The translations under genes were made by a program, and so were the position numbers. From Spirochaetaceae bacterium (GTDB lineage Bacteria; Spirochaetota; Spirochaetia; Treponematales; Breznakiellaceae), in NCBI GenBank assembly GCA_031284085.1, contig JAITAM010000189.1, positions 1 through 6,060 on the forward strand: a stretch of DNA of 6,060 nucleotides. Reading direction: 5' to 3'. The notes beneath the pieces were generated by a model. The model had not been told where the DNA came from. It did not search any database and saw only the letters and a list, made by a program, of their open reading frames with translations. Every line of letters starts with the position of its first letter. Position 1 is the first letter of the stretch. Positions 1-5,599 of the stretch are shown here, in pieces.

Positions 1-10
1 GTAAAATCGC

Positions 11-1279
11 TTACCGGCAGAGCACCACAGCCATATCGTTCACGTTAGTTCCAGTTGGACCGGTCTTTATGAGCGCACCAACCGCATCCAATCCGTTATA
101 CGCATCGTTACGAGCAAGAATATCGGCAACGACAAGCCCTTGCGCCGACAACCGAGAGAGCGTATTCCCGTCAACCATACCGCCAGCCGCATCGGTAGGG
201 CCGTCAGTGCCATCCGATCCAAAGGAAAACACAACGGTATTGTCCATACCAGCTATGCCTTCGCTTGCAGCCAAAACCAGCTCTTGGTTACGCCCGCCTT
301 TGCCGCTTCCTTTCCTATGAACTATAGTTTCACCGCCGAAAATAAGCGCACAAGGCCGCTGTGGACTAAACGCACTAAGTCCTATTTGGCGGGCGTGCGC
401 CGCAATAAAGCGCCCTGCCTCAGAAGCTTCACCGTCCATCTCGGTACATAGAACCAGCGCATTATAGCCGAGTTTCTTCGCCTCAAGCGCCGCACTCAAG
501 CACAGAGTACGAACACTGCCGGTAATCACCGCCTCAACATTATCAAGATGTTTAGGCGTCTCTTTTTCAAGGCAGCGAACAAAAGACGGTTTCAAAGCAA
601 GATGGTATTTGTGTGCGACGGCAAAGGCATCGGCTCTTGTAGTCATATCCGGCGCTGCCGGCCCTGAAGCTATAACATCAAGCCTGTCTCCTATAACATC
701 TGATAACGCTACAGTAAAAACTTTTGCCGGAGAACAGAGCTGTGCAAAACGACCGCCTTTTACCTGCGACAAGCGCTTACGGATCGTGTTAATTTCTATA
801 ATATTTGCCCCGCTTTTGATGAGCTGATCATTCACCGCTACAAGATCATCAAGCGTTAAGCAATCAAGAGGTTTCTCAAATAAAGCCGATCCGCCACCTG
901 AGATGAGAAAGAGCAGCTCATCATCAAAAGCTCCTAACCGCTCCGCCATAGCAAGTGCGTAGCTTGTAGCCTTGATAGTATTTTCATCAGATAAAGGGTG
1001 CCCAGCTTCAAATATCTCAAAGCCATCTATAGGCTTTGGAGCATGTCCGTATTTAGTAATTACAATCCCTTGTTTTATCCGAGAACCGAGTTCTTCTTGA
1101 GCAGCTTGCGCCATGGTCCACGCCGCTTTCCCAATGGCAAGGACAGAAATTGCACCGGAAAAGCTATGGTTGGCCAGGGCATTTCGTACCGCTGCCTGTG
1201 GCATAACAAGTGCAATAGCACTGTTGATAATCGTATAAGCATCACGGCAGAGTCGTTCTTCCATCATACGTACTATCAT
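11..1279 (-). CDS. gckA: Glycerate 2-kinase, GckA/TtuD type with C-terminal MOFRL domain
   Basis: This cytoplasmic enzyme of the glycerate kinase/MOFRL family phosphorylates D-glycerate with ATP, usually to 2-phosphoglycerate, and so feeds glycerate into lower glycolysis. The 422 residues match the usual family length. Visible motifs, in order, are GKAAW (about 50-54), EAGHPLSDEN (91-100), the glycine-rich SGGGSALFEKP (127-137), NTIRKRLSQVKGG (164-176), LSDVIGD (192-198) and IASGP (203-207). The MOFRL part follows from about residue 310, with GKGGRNQEL, GSDGTDGPTDAAGG and PTGTNVND, ending two residues after AVVL. The protein looks intact. The first ATG has no ribosome site; the ATG codons at residues 5 and 6 are alternatives without a better one. 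A short leader ORF overlaps the start and may supply ribosomes. The next gene, flaB, is divergent. Family assignment is firm; which hydroxyl is phosphorylated is inferred from the family. Confidence 0.93.
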   Translation of the reverse strand: MIVRMMEERLCRDAYTIINSAIALVMPQAAVRNALANHSFSGAISVLAIGKAAWTMAQAAQEELGSRIKQGIVITKYGHAPKPIDGFEIFEAGHPLSDENTIKATSYALAMAERLGAFDDELLFLISGGGSALFEKPLDCLTLDDLVAVNDQLIKSGANIIEINTIRKRLSQVKGGRFAQLCSPAKVFTVALSDVIGDRLDVIASGPAAPDMTTRADAFAVAHKYHLALKPSFVRCLEKETPKHLDNVEAVITGSVRTLCLSAALEAKKLGYNALVLCTEMDGEASEAGRFIAAHARQIGLSAFSPQRPCALIFGGETIVHRKGSGKGGRNQELVLAASEGIAGMDNTVVFSFGSDGTDGPTDAAGGMVDGNTLSRLSAQGLVVADILARNDAYNGLDAVGALIKTGPTGTNVNDMAVVLCR

Positions 1280-1314
1280 ACAAGCGCTTGATAGAGAATC
1301 AAGAGTTGCAGCAC
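1276..1314 (-). CDS. Possible 12-codon leader ORF coupled to the glycerate kinase
   Basis: On the minus strand an AGGAG Shine-Dalgarno sequence (1319-1323) is followed after four bases by GTG (1312-1314). This opens a 12-codon frame encoding MLQLLILYQALV, which ends in TGA at 1276-1278. The stop overlaps the ATG of the glycerate kinase (1277-1279) as ATGA, the classic arrangement for translational coupling. No canonical start codon exists in the kinase frame between its upstream in-frame stop and this ATG, so the AGGAG cannot serve the kinase directly. The peptide has no run of a regulatory amino acid, so attenuation is not suggested. The 4-base spacing is short. This is inference from layout only. 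Confidence 0.4.
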   Translation of the reverse strand: MLQLLILYQALV

Positions 1315-1533
1315 GAGTCTCCTAAATCTTCATGTGCATAAATTTAAATTTAAGTTATTTCCTTTTTAGTCCGATTATTTTTAATAGCTCATGGCTCAAT
1401 CTTAATTGGGCGTGAACTAGACTTTCATCCTGTAAGGTAAAGAGTTAAAGAGGCATGGATGCTTTATACTGAAAGTACCAAGGATGGTTATCTATAAGCA
1501 CTAGTAGCTTGATAGCTATGGTGTAAATAGTGT

Positions 1534-1556
1534 ACTCAAAATGTTAATTTTTGAGT
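1534..1556 (+). promoter_or_regulatory. Perfect inverted repeat in the flaB leader
   Basis: ACTCAAAA (1534-1541) and TTTTGAGT (1549-1556) form a perfect 8-bp inverted repeat around a 7-base loop TGTTAAT. It ends nine bases before the flaB Shine-Dalgarno region. It could be an RNA hairpin in the 5' leader or a DNA operator; it is too AT-rich and lacks the downstream T-tract expected of a terminator. Confidence 0.5.
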
Positions 1557-1565
1557 TATCTTTTC

Positions 1566-1574
1566 AAGAGGGAG
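1566..1574 (+). promoter_or_regulatory. Strong ribosome binding site of flaB
   Basis: AAGAGGGAG ends seven bases before the ATG at 1582 and is the best Shine-Dalgarno site among the intact genes of the window. This fits a highly expressed structural protein and fixes the flaB start. Confidence 0.8.
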
Positions 1575-1581
1575 TGTTGTA

Positions 1582-2442
1582 ATGGTTATTAACCATAATC
1601 TCAGTGCAATGTTTGCTAATCGTTCTTTGAAGATTACACAAGCAAACATTGATAAAAACGTGGAAAAATTGTCCGGCGGACTGCGTATTGGTCGTGCCGC
1701 TGATGATGCATCAGGGCTTGCAGTCTCTGAAAAAATGCGGAGTCAGATTCGCGGTTTGAATGTAGCATCTTCTAATGCTCAGAACGGTATTTCGTTTATT
1801 CAAACAACAGAGGGCTATCTTCAAGAATCGCAGGATATTTTGCAGCGGCTGCGTGAACTAGCAGTACAATCCGCCAACGGTATTTATACTGCCGAAGATC
1901 GTATCCAGATTCAGCTTGAAGTATCTTCTCTGATTGATGAAATCGATCGGATCGCTTCTCATGCTCAGTTCAATGGCATGAATATGCTTACCGGTCGTTT
2001 TGCTCGTCAGGGCGGCGAGAATGTTGTAACTGCTTCTCTGTGGCTGCACATTGGCGCCAACATGGATCAGCGCGAACAGGTATTCATTGGTACGATGACT
2101 GCTAAAGGTTTAGGTATTCGCAATACCGGTGATGATAGTATTCTTTCTCTTTCCGAGTTAGAAAGTGCAAACCGTGCTATTGGAACCCTTGACGAAGCTC
2201 TCAAGCGCGTTAGCAAACAACGTGCCGACCTTGGCGCATACCAGAACCGTTTGGAACATGCTATTCGTGGCATTGATATTAGTGCCGAGAATATTCAAGC
2301 CTCTGAGTCTCGTATCAGGGATACTGATATGGCAAAGGAGATGGTTTCCTTTACAAAAAATCAAATTCTAAGCCAGGCTGGTACTGCTATGCTTGCTCAA
2401 GCCAATCAGTCAACCCAGTCAGTCCTCCAGCTTCTCCAGTAG
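1582..2442 (+). CDS. flaB: Periplasmic flagellin core protein, FlaB family
   Basis: FlaB subunits polymerise into the core of the spirochaetal periplasmic flagellar filament after export through the flagellar type III system, so no signal peptide is expected and none is seen. The 286 residues consist almost only of conserved N- and C-terminal D0/D1 helical regions, without the large variable surface domain of external flagellins. Hallmarks are [14 protein letters not shown] at the start, [20 protein letters not shown] (about 41-60), the [15 protein letters not shown] stretch (86-100), [18 protein letters not shown], the spirochaetal [27 protein letters not shown], and the C-terminal [20 protein letters not shown]. 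It departs from the usual LSSGLRIN...GDDASG pattern, having [16 protein letters not shown], so it may be a divergent paralogue; which FlaB number it is cannot be decided. It appears monocistronic, ending at a strong terminator. Confidence 0.96.
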   Translation: MVINHNLSAMFANRSLKITQANIDKNVEKLSGGLRIGRAADDASGLAVSEKMRSQIRGLNVASSNAQNGISFIQTTEGYLQESQDILQRLRELAVQSANGIYTAEDRIQIQLEVSSLIDEIDRIASHAQFNGMNMLTGRFARQGGENVVTASLWLHIGANMDQREQVFIGTMTAKGLGIRNTGDDSILSLSELESANRAIGTLDEALKRVSKQRADLGAYQNRLEHAIRGIDISAENIQASESRIRDTDMAKEMVSFTKNQILSQAGTAMLAQANQSTQSVLQLLQ

Positions 2443-2451
2443 TTATTGTTT

Positions 2452-2488
2452 TATACGGCAAAGTTTTCCTTTGCCGTATATTTTTTTT
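2452..2488 (+). terminator. Rho-independent terminator of flaB
   Basis: A perfect 12-bp stem, TATACGGCAAAG (2452-2463) paired with CTTTGCCGTATA (2469-2480), encloses a TTTTC loop and is followed directly by eight T residues (2481-2488). It starts ten bases after the flaB stop codon. It should separate flaB from the rlpA-like gene downstream. Confidence 0.95.
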
Positions 2489-2524
2489 GAAATCATACAG
2501 GGGAAAATCCCGTCTTTAAGAGGC

Positions 2525-2553
2525 TTTTGAGAGTGCCTCAAAAACATTAAAAT
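2525..2553 (+). promoter_or_regulatory. Candidate promoter of the rlpA-like gene, overlapping an inverted repeat
   Basis: TTTTGAG (2525-2531) and CTCAAAA (2537-2543) form a perfect 7-bp inverted repeat with a 5-base loop. TTGAGA (2527-2532) inside it could act as a -35 box, with TAAAAT (2548-2553) as a -10 at a short 15-base spacing. The repeat uses the same TTTTGAG/CTCAAAA arms as the flaB leader repeat, but in the opposite order. This is a weak prediction. Confidence 0.25.
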
Positions 2554-2590
2554 AAATTAAGCGAAGAATACCCGCGATGTGCTTTACGAA

Positions 2591-2623
2591 GTGGTAATGA
2601 ATAACAAAGATATTCTCTACCAC
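2591..2623 (+). promoter_or_regulatory. Imperfect hairpin in the leader of the rlpA-like gene
   Basis: GTGGTA (2591-2596) pairs with TACCAC (2618-2623) and GAATA (2599-2603) with TATTC (2611-2615). A 2x2 internal mismatch separates the two helices and a 7-base loop ACAAAGA closes the top. No T-tract follows, so it is not an obvious terminator. It may be a structured mRNA leader or a regulator site. Confidence 0.35.
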
Positions 2624-2670
2624 ATTAGACGGCAGGGATCGGCGGGGATAGATAGGTAGGGTTCAATCGT

Positions 2671-3306
2671 ATGAAAAGAATGGTTGTAACGGTAATAGCC
2701 GTTTTTATGTTAAGTGGCGCAATATCTTCTCAAGAACAACCTAGTGCTTTTAAGCAAGAAGGATTTGCATCATGGTATGGCGTTGAGTCTGATGGAAAGC
2801 CTACTGCTTCAGGTGAACTTTTTGATTCTACAAAGATGACGGCAGCGCATCCGACACTTCCCTTTGGTACTTTGCTTAAAGTAACCAACAAAGAAAATAA
2901 CCGGTCCGTTACAGTGCGGGTAAATGACCGAGGTCCCTTTACGCAAGAGAGGATTATTGATCTATCTCAAGCCGCTGCAACGTTGCTGAATTTTACTGCT
3001 GCCGGTTCTGCTCCTGTAGTAATTGAGATGGCAGGCAAGCCAGCTGCAGCCACTATTTTGCCGGCTATGCCTCCAACAGGCAGCGATAAAAAGTACCGTA
3101 TTCAAGTCGGTTCATATCGCGTTGCTCGTAATGCGGTTAATGTTTTTGATAGGCTTAAAACTGTCAAGCTTAATCCTGCCTATGAAAAAAATGGCGAGCT
3201 TTACCGAGTTGTGCTTGCAGGTATTAGCGCGGAAGATGTCCCTGCTGTAGCAGAAAAATTAGCTCAAGCCGGATTTACCGAAGCCTTGATCCGAGAAGAG
3301 CCTTAA
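2671..3306 (+). CDS. rlpA: RlpA-like septal ring lytic transglycosylase with DPBB and SPOR domains
   Basis: RlpA proteins act in the periplasm on peptidoglycan; some members are lytic transglycosylases that cleave glycan strands lacking stem peptides at division sites. The 211 residues begin with a signal peptide (MKRMVVTVIAVFMLSGAISS) that has no lipobox cysteine, so this is probably secreted rather than a lipoprotein. The double-psi beta-barrel domain covers about 30-120, with GFASWYG, TASGELFD, TAAHPTLPFGT (His60) and VRVNDRGPF (Asp86). The last two correspond to the catalytic His/Asp pair of active RlpA. A SPOR domain, which binds denuded septal glycans, occupies about 139-208 (YRIQVGSY to the end). 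The ATG has a modest ribosome site (GGTAGGG, 2655-2661). The flaB terminator separates it from flaB, and no terminator is evident after it. Catalytic activity is inferred from conserved residues. Confidence 0.92.
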   Translation: MKRMVVTVIAVFMLSGAISSQEQPSAFKQEGFASWYGVESDGKPTASGELFDSTKMTAAHPTLPFGTLLKVTNKENNRSVTVRVNDRGPFTQERIIDLSQAAATLLNFTAAGSAPVVIEMAGKPAAATILPAMPPTGSDKKYRIQVGSYRVARNAVNVFDRLKTVKLNPAYEKNGELYRVVLAGISAEDVPAVAEKLAQAGFTEALIREEP

Positions 3307-3470
3307 AACTATTTGCTGCCCTCAAAACTTGTATTCTACTAAAATGCCGTTCCTACTCCAACCTTAATGAAAGTCCCCTAAGAGGGAATATAAAACACTA
3401 ACGCTCTACGATAGTCTTGTCAGGACTAAAATCTCAAAAGATGACCAGACCGGTCTATGAACAAGAGGTC

Positions 3471-3515
3471 TATTGCTTTAGCAATAAGCAGCTCATTATA
3501 CTGTTCCTGTGAACA
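3471..3515 (+). promoter_or_regulatory. Structured leader around the GTG start of the transporter
   Basis: A hairpin TATTGC/GCAATA (3471-3476 and 3481-3486, loop TTTA) is followed by TGTTC (3502-3506) pairing with GAACA (3511-3515) around CTGT. The GTG start (3509-3511) therefore sits partly in the loop. Another GAACA at 3459-3463 could pair with the same TGTTC instead. No Shine-Dalgarno sequence is visible. Just upstream is a perfect 10-bp palindrome AGACCGGTCT (3447-3456), and GGTCTAT occurs twice, 15 bp apart (3452-3458 and 3467-3473). Regulation by alternative folding is speculative. Confidence 0.3.
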
Positions 3516-4765
3516 ATCCTTTGCTTGAAACTGCCCGCGCCTTACGAGGGAATCCGCGAGCTTGTGTGTATACAGAGCCTTTATGGGGGCTTTCGATGAA
3601 TCTATGCCTCCCCTACGCTTCGGTATACATGATAGCCCTTGGCATAAGCGATACCGGTATAGGTTTTATCGCTACGGTGTATATGCTCTCCCAAGTGGTT
3701 TTCGCTTTACTCAGCGGACCTATTACCGACAAACTAGGACGGCGGAAAACAACCGCGCTATTCGATTTTGTTGCATGGTGCATCCCTTGCTTGATCTGGT
3801 GGCGGGCAGAAAATTTCTGGTTTTTTCTTGTAGCCGCCTTGTTCAACGGCGCTATGAAAGTACCGACTAATTCATGGGATTGCCTTTTAGTTGAAGATGC
3901 TGAAAAAAGCCGGATCACACACATTTATTCACTTGTCATCATGTGTGGACACCTCTCTGCCCTGTTCGCTCCTATTTCTGCAATTCTCGTCTCACGACTA
4001 GCTCTAGTGCCGGCTATACGCATACTGTACATCAACGCATTTGTGGTGATGAGCATAAAAATAGCCCTCTTGTATGCTTTTTCACATGAAACCGGCACCG
4101 GTATCAGACGCCGACAAGAGACGGCAGGAAAAAATCTTTGGGACTTGCTTGCCGGTTATGGCGGCGTACTCCGTATCATAGGCGGATCACCGGGGACGCT
4201 CTTTTCTTTGACAATTACTGCTTTAGTCGGGGCAGTCGGTATGATTAACACTACATTCTGGCAAGTTATCGCCAGCCAGAAACTCCTCGTGCCGGATACG
4301 CTTCTGCCATTTTTCCCTATGCTCCGTTCTATTATCGCTATTGTATTCTTCTGGACCGTCATTCCACACCTCACAACGAAAACGCTCAAAGTGCCTTTGC
4401 TTGCTGGTTTCGCTAGTTACATAGCCGGACAAACACTTTTAGTCCTTACACCGGTATCAAGCATAGCCCGTTACCCTCTCCTCTGCGCATCACTAATCTT
4501 TGACGGTTTCGGTGCAGGAATACTCGCCATGCTGGCAGAGTCACTGGTCGCCCTTCACGTCAATAAAGCGGAACGCGCCAGAGTAATGGCGATTCAACAT
4601 ACGATTATCATGTTTGCAACCTCGCCTTTCGGCTGGATAGGCGGTGTCCTATCCGGCATTTCACGAAACCTGCCCTTTGTGCTGACAATTTGTATGCTCT
4701 GTATCGGAATCATAGTAACGCTGGTATTCTACCAGAAGAAAGAAAATCCTGTTCCAGCAGCCTAA
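3509..4765 (+). CDS. Major facilitator superfamily transporter, substrate unknown
   Basis: This 418-residue inner-membrane protein has about twelve hydrophobic helices in two sets of six, with a charged cytoplasmic loop near residues 195-217 (HETGTGIRRRQ...), the normal MFS layout and length. The MFS signature between helices 2 and 3 is clear at residues 70-80 (GPITDKLGRRK). Such proteins move small solutes by proton-coupled symport, antiport or uniport; nothing here names the substrate. GTG at 3509 is the only recognised start upstream of the conserved ARALRGNPRACVYTEPLWG stretch, since an in-frame TAA lies at 3485-3487. An ATG at residue 30, with GGGGG seven to eleven bases upstream, is an alternative but would drop that stretch. 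It appears to stand alone: rlpA ends about 200 bp upstream with a structured gap, and the next gene is convergent. Confidence 0.85.
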   Translation: MNNPLLETARALRGNPRACVYTEPLWGLSMNLCLPYASVYMIALGISDTGIGFIATVYMLSQVVFALLSGPITDKLGRRKTTALFDFVAWCIPCLIWWRAENFWFFLVAALFNGAMKVPTNSWDCLLVEDAEKSRITHIYSLVIMCGHLSALFAPISAILVSRLALVPAIRILYINAFVVMSIKIALLYAFSHETGTGIRRRQETAGKNLWDLLAGYGGVLRIIGGSPGTLFSLTITALVGAVGMINTTFWQVIASQKLLVPDTLLPFFPMLRSIIAIVFFWTVIPHLTTKTLKVPLLAGFASYIAGQTLLVLTPVSSIARYPLLCASLIFDGFGAGILAMLAESLVALHVNKAERARVMAIQHTIIMFATSPFGWIGGVLSGISRNLPFVLTICMLCIGIIVTLVFYQKKENPVPAA

Positions 4766-4772
4766 GGCTGTT
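4756..4772 (+). other. Small hairpin enclosing the transporter stop codon
   Basis: AGCAGCC (4756-4762) pairs with GGCTGTT (4766-4772, one G-T pair) around a three-base loop formed by the TAA stop codon. Only a short TTTC follows, so it would be a weak terminator at best. Confidence 0.3.
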
Positions 4773-4833
4773 TCAAAGGTTCTTGTATCGGGAGTGGCGT
4801 ACGGCTTTCTGCCTACCTACAGGAAACAACCTC

Positions 4834-4850
4834 AGGTCTGACCTGATTCA
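4834..4850 (+). repeat. RAYT-associated palindromic repeat, left copy
   Basis: AGGTCTGACCTGATTCA contains the near-perfect palindrome TCAGGTC-T-GACCTGA (4832-4846) with a single central base. It matches the copy at 5449-5465 in 16 of 17 positions and the same orientation. Its last three bases (TCA, 4848-4850) are the stop codon TGA of the minus-strand transposase. It is a good candidate for a recognition or end sequence of this transposase. Confidence 0.75.
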
Positions 4851-5402
4851 CTGGAGTACCTTCAGCTCCGACTTCAAGATTGTGTCGTCCACGAAAGAGA
4901 TAATTCTTGTAATTCCGTGTTCCCGATGATACGCTCTACTGTACTTCCATTCATGAGGTTCTTTTGCAAGTCCGGCTTTAACAGGGTTCTGATCAATGTA
5001 GTTATACGCGTTCCAGAAGTCCCTCTCGTCTGTTATTACTCGCGAATAGAACCTGTCTCCCCAGAAATGTCCTGTCTTGTGGTTCATTTTGTTCCACCGA
5101 ATCGCAAACACCAACTTAATCCATTTCAATATCTCAGAAAGGCTTTGTCCTTCGGCTGGGGTAATAAGAAAATGGAAATGGTTAGACATGATACAAAAGT
5201 TCCAGAGTTTGAACTTGAAACCTTTTATTGTTAGTGCTTCCTCGATTATGGCGAGGAACAACTCTTTCATCTTATCGGGATCGAGTTCAAAGAGGAACCG
5301 ATTAACTGCCGAGAAGATATAATAGGTGAGGCCTAAATCAGTGCGGCCTCGTGGCAAATAATGCGAAGACATGGTACATAGATAACGGGGTAACATGGGC
5401 AT
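4848..5402 (-). CDS. REP-associated tyrosine transposase (RAYT), IS200-like Y1 HUH family
   Basis: Proteins of this family are single-strand DNA endonucleases related to IS200/IS605 TnpA; they nick and join at palindromic REP-type sequences using a tyrosine that bonds covalently to DNA. Of 184 residues, the core is about 20-160. The metal-binding HUH motif is His75-Phe-His77 in IMSNHFHFLITP. GHFWGDRFYSR (111-121) and the helix with likely nucleophile Tyr135 in YIDQNPVKAGL (135-145) are typical. The protein appears intact. The start is uncertain: ATG at 5400-5402 has only a weak upstream site in an A-rich tract, and ATG codons at residues 3 and 11 are alternatives. The stop lies in a 17-nt repeat that recurs just upstream of the gene, and 22-nt dyad repeats lie nearby, the context expected for a RAYT with its repeats. 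It is convergent with the transporter gene. The DNA target is inferred. Confidence 0.9.
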   Translation of the reverse strand: MPMLPRYLCTMSSHYLPRGRTDLGLTYYIFSAVNRFLFELDPDKMKELFLAIIEEALTIKGFKFKLWNFCIMSNHFHFLITPAEGQSLSEILKWIKLVFAIRWNKMNHKTGHFWGDRFYSRVITDERDFWNAYNYIDQNPVKAGLAKEPHEWKYSRAYHREHGITRIISFVDDTILKSELKVLQ

Positions 5403-5422
5403 TTTGCTTTAGTTAGTCGTTC

Positions 5423-5439
5423 TTTTTTTACTTTTTTTT
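5423..5439. other. Paired T-tracts upstream of the transposase
   Basis: Runs of seven T (5423-5429) and eight T (5432-5439) on the plus strand, read as A-tracts upstream of the transposase on its coding strand, lie between its start and the right-hand repeat. They could bend DNA, act as an UP-like promoter element, or mark the edge of the mobile unit. Confidence 0.35.
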
Positions 5440-5448
5440 CTTGAGGCT

Positions 5449-5465
5449 AGGTCTGACCTGGTTCA
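5449..5465 (+). repeat. RAYT-associated palindromic repeat, right copy
   Basis: AGGTCTGACCTGGTTCA is the second, directly oriented copy of the 17-nt repeat and differs from the left copy by one base. The palindromic core AGGTC-T-GACCT is bracketed by outer arms GGCT (5445-5448) and AGCC (5465-5468), with a 5-base bulge on the right. Together the two copies bound a segment of about 630 bp whose only gene is the transposase. Confidence 0.75.
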
Positions 5466-5500
5466 GCCGCACAAATATGCGAAAGGTAGTGGACAAGGCC

Positions 5501-5566
5501 GAGAGATGTGGTACTCTTTGTCGAGAGGTGAAGTACTCTCCGCTAAGAGATGCGGTACTCTTTTGC
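5501..5566 (+). repeat. Three tandem 22-nt repeats with internal dyad
   Basis: Units start at 5501, 5523 and 5545, an exact 22-nt period with no spacers. The common part is close to GAGAGATGYGGTACTCT followed by five variable bases. Complementary GAGAG and CTCTC arms around eight bases allow a small hairpin in each unit; the first base is A in the third unit, and some outer pairs are lost in the first and third. This is a REP- or BIME-like array rather than CRISPR. It lies on the 5' side of the transposase gene, 35 bp beyond the right palindromic repeat. Confidence 0.8.
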
Positions 5567-5584
5567 AAATGAGCGCCGACTTTT

Positions 5585-5590
5585 GAGGAA
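5585..5590 (+). promoter_or_regulatory. Ribosome binding site of the truncated radical SAM gene
   Basis: GAGGAA ends nine bases before the ATG at 5600. This good site supports a genuine start for the fragment and shows that the 5' end of the gene was preserved. Confidence 0.65.
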
Positions 5591-5599
5591 ATTATCGGT

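Larger units (their letters stand above)
1280..1581. other. Divergent intergenic region between glycerate kinase and flaB
   Basis: This AT-rich 302-bp spacer must hold the promoters of both flanking genes. It contains the kinase leader ORF, a 12-bp AT palindrome AAATTTAAATTT (1340-1351), and a short hairpin GCTCAAT/ATTGGGC (1394-1400 and 1405-1411, one G-T pair) without a T-tract. A fair -10 box, TATACT, lies at 1465-1470 on the plus strand but has no good -35. A second possible extended -10 is TGGTGTAAA (1519-1527). I found no good match to the sigma-28 flagellar consensus TAAA-N15-GCCGATAA. No further protein or RNA gene is recognised. Confidence 0.5.

Noticed and set aside
69..1291. Plus-strand open frames opposite the glycerate kinase
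   Set aside because: All are antisense shadows of a strongly conserved family gene.
1394..1411. Terminator in the divergent spacer
   Set aside because: The 7-bp stem is weak, no T-tract follows on either strand, and both flanking genes point away from it.
1441..1581. Sigma-28 flagellar promoter for flaB
   Set aside because: No convincing TAAA-N15-GCCGATAA match was found by eye; flaB may use the vegetative factor or a diverged box.
2561..2659. Short coding frame or gene remnant before rlpA (reads MNNKDILYHIRRQGSAG near its end)
   Set aside because: No start codon with a ribosome site, a stop just upstream, and the same bases form a hairpin and the rlpA leader; the open frame is probably chance.
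3596..3598. ATG at residue 30 as the transporter start
   Set aside because: It has a G-run upstream, but starting here would drop the upstream stretch ending TEPLWG, which looks coding, so GTG at 3509 is preferred.
4766..4833. Missing C-terminal part of the radical SAM gene left of the transposase
   Set aside because: None of the three forward frames shows a recognisable SPASM cysteine pattern or other radical SAM motif; the stretch remains unassigned.
4853..4869. Degenerate 22-nt repeat unit inside the transposase (GGAG...CTCC with GAGTACC)
   Set aside because: Only a short partial match in reverse orientation, within coding sequence; likely chance.
4690..4929. Plus-strand open frame bridging the transporter and transposase ends
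   Set aside because: It overlaps two well-supported genes in other frames and encodes no recognisable protein.
5479..5500. An extra degenerate 22-nt unit before the three-unit array
   Set aside because: Only about half the positions match the consensus.
5501..5566. CRISPR array
   Set aside because: The 22-nt units are directly adjacent with no unique spacers between them, and no cas gene is present.
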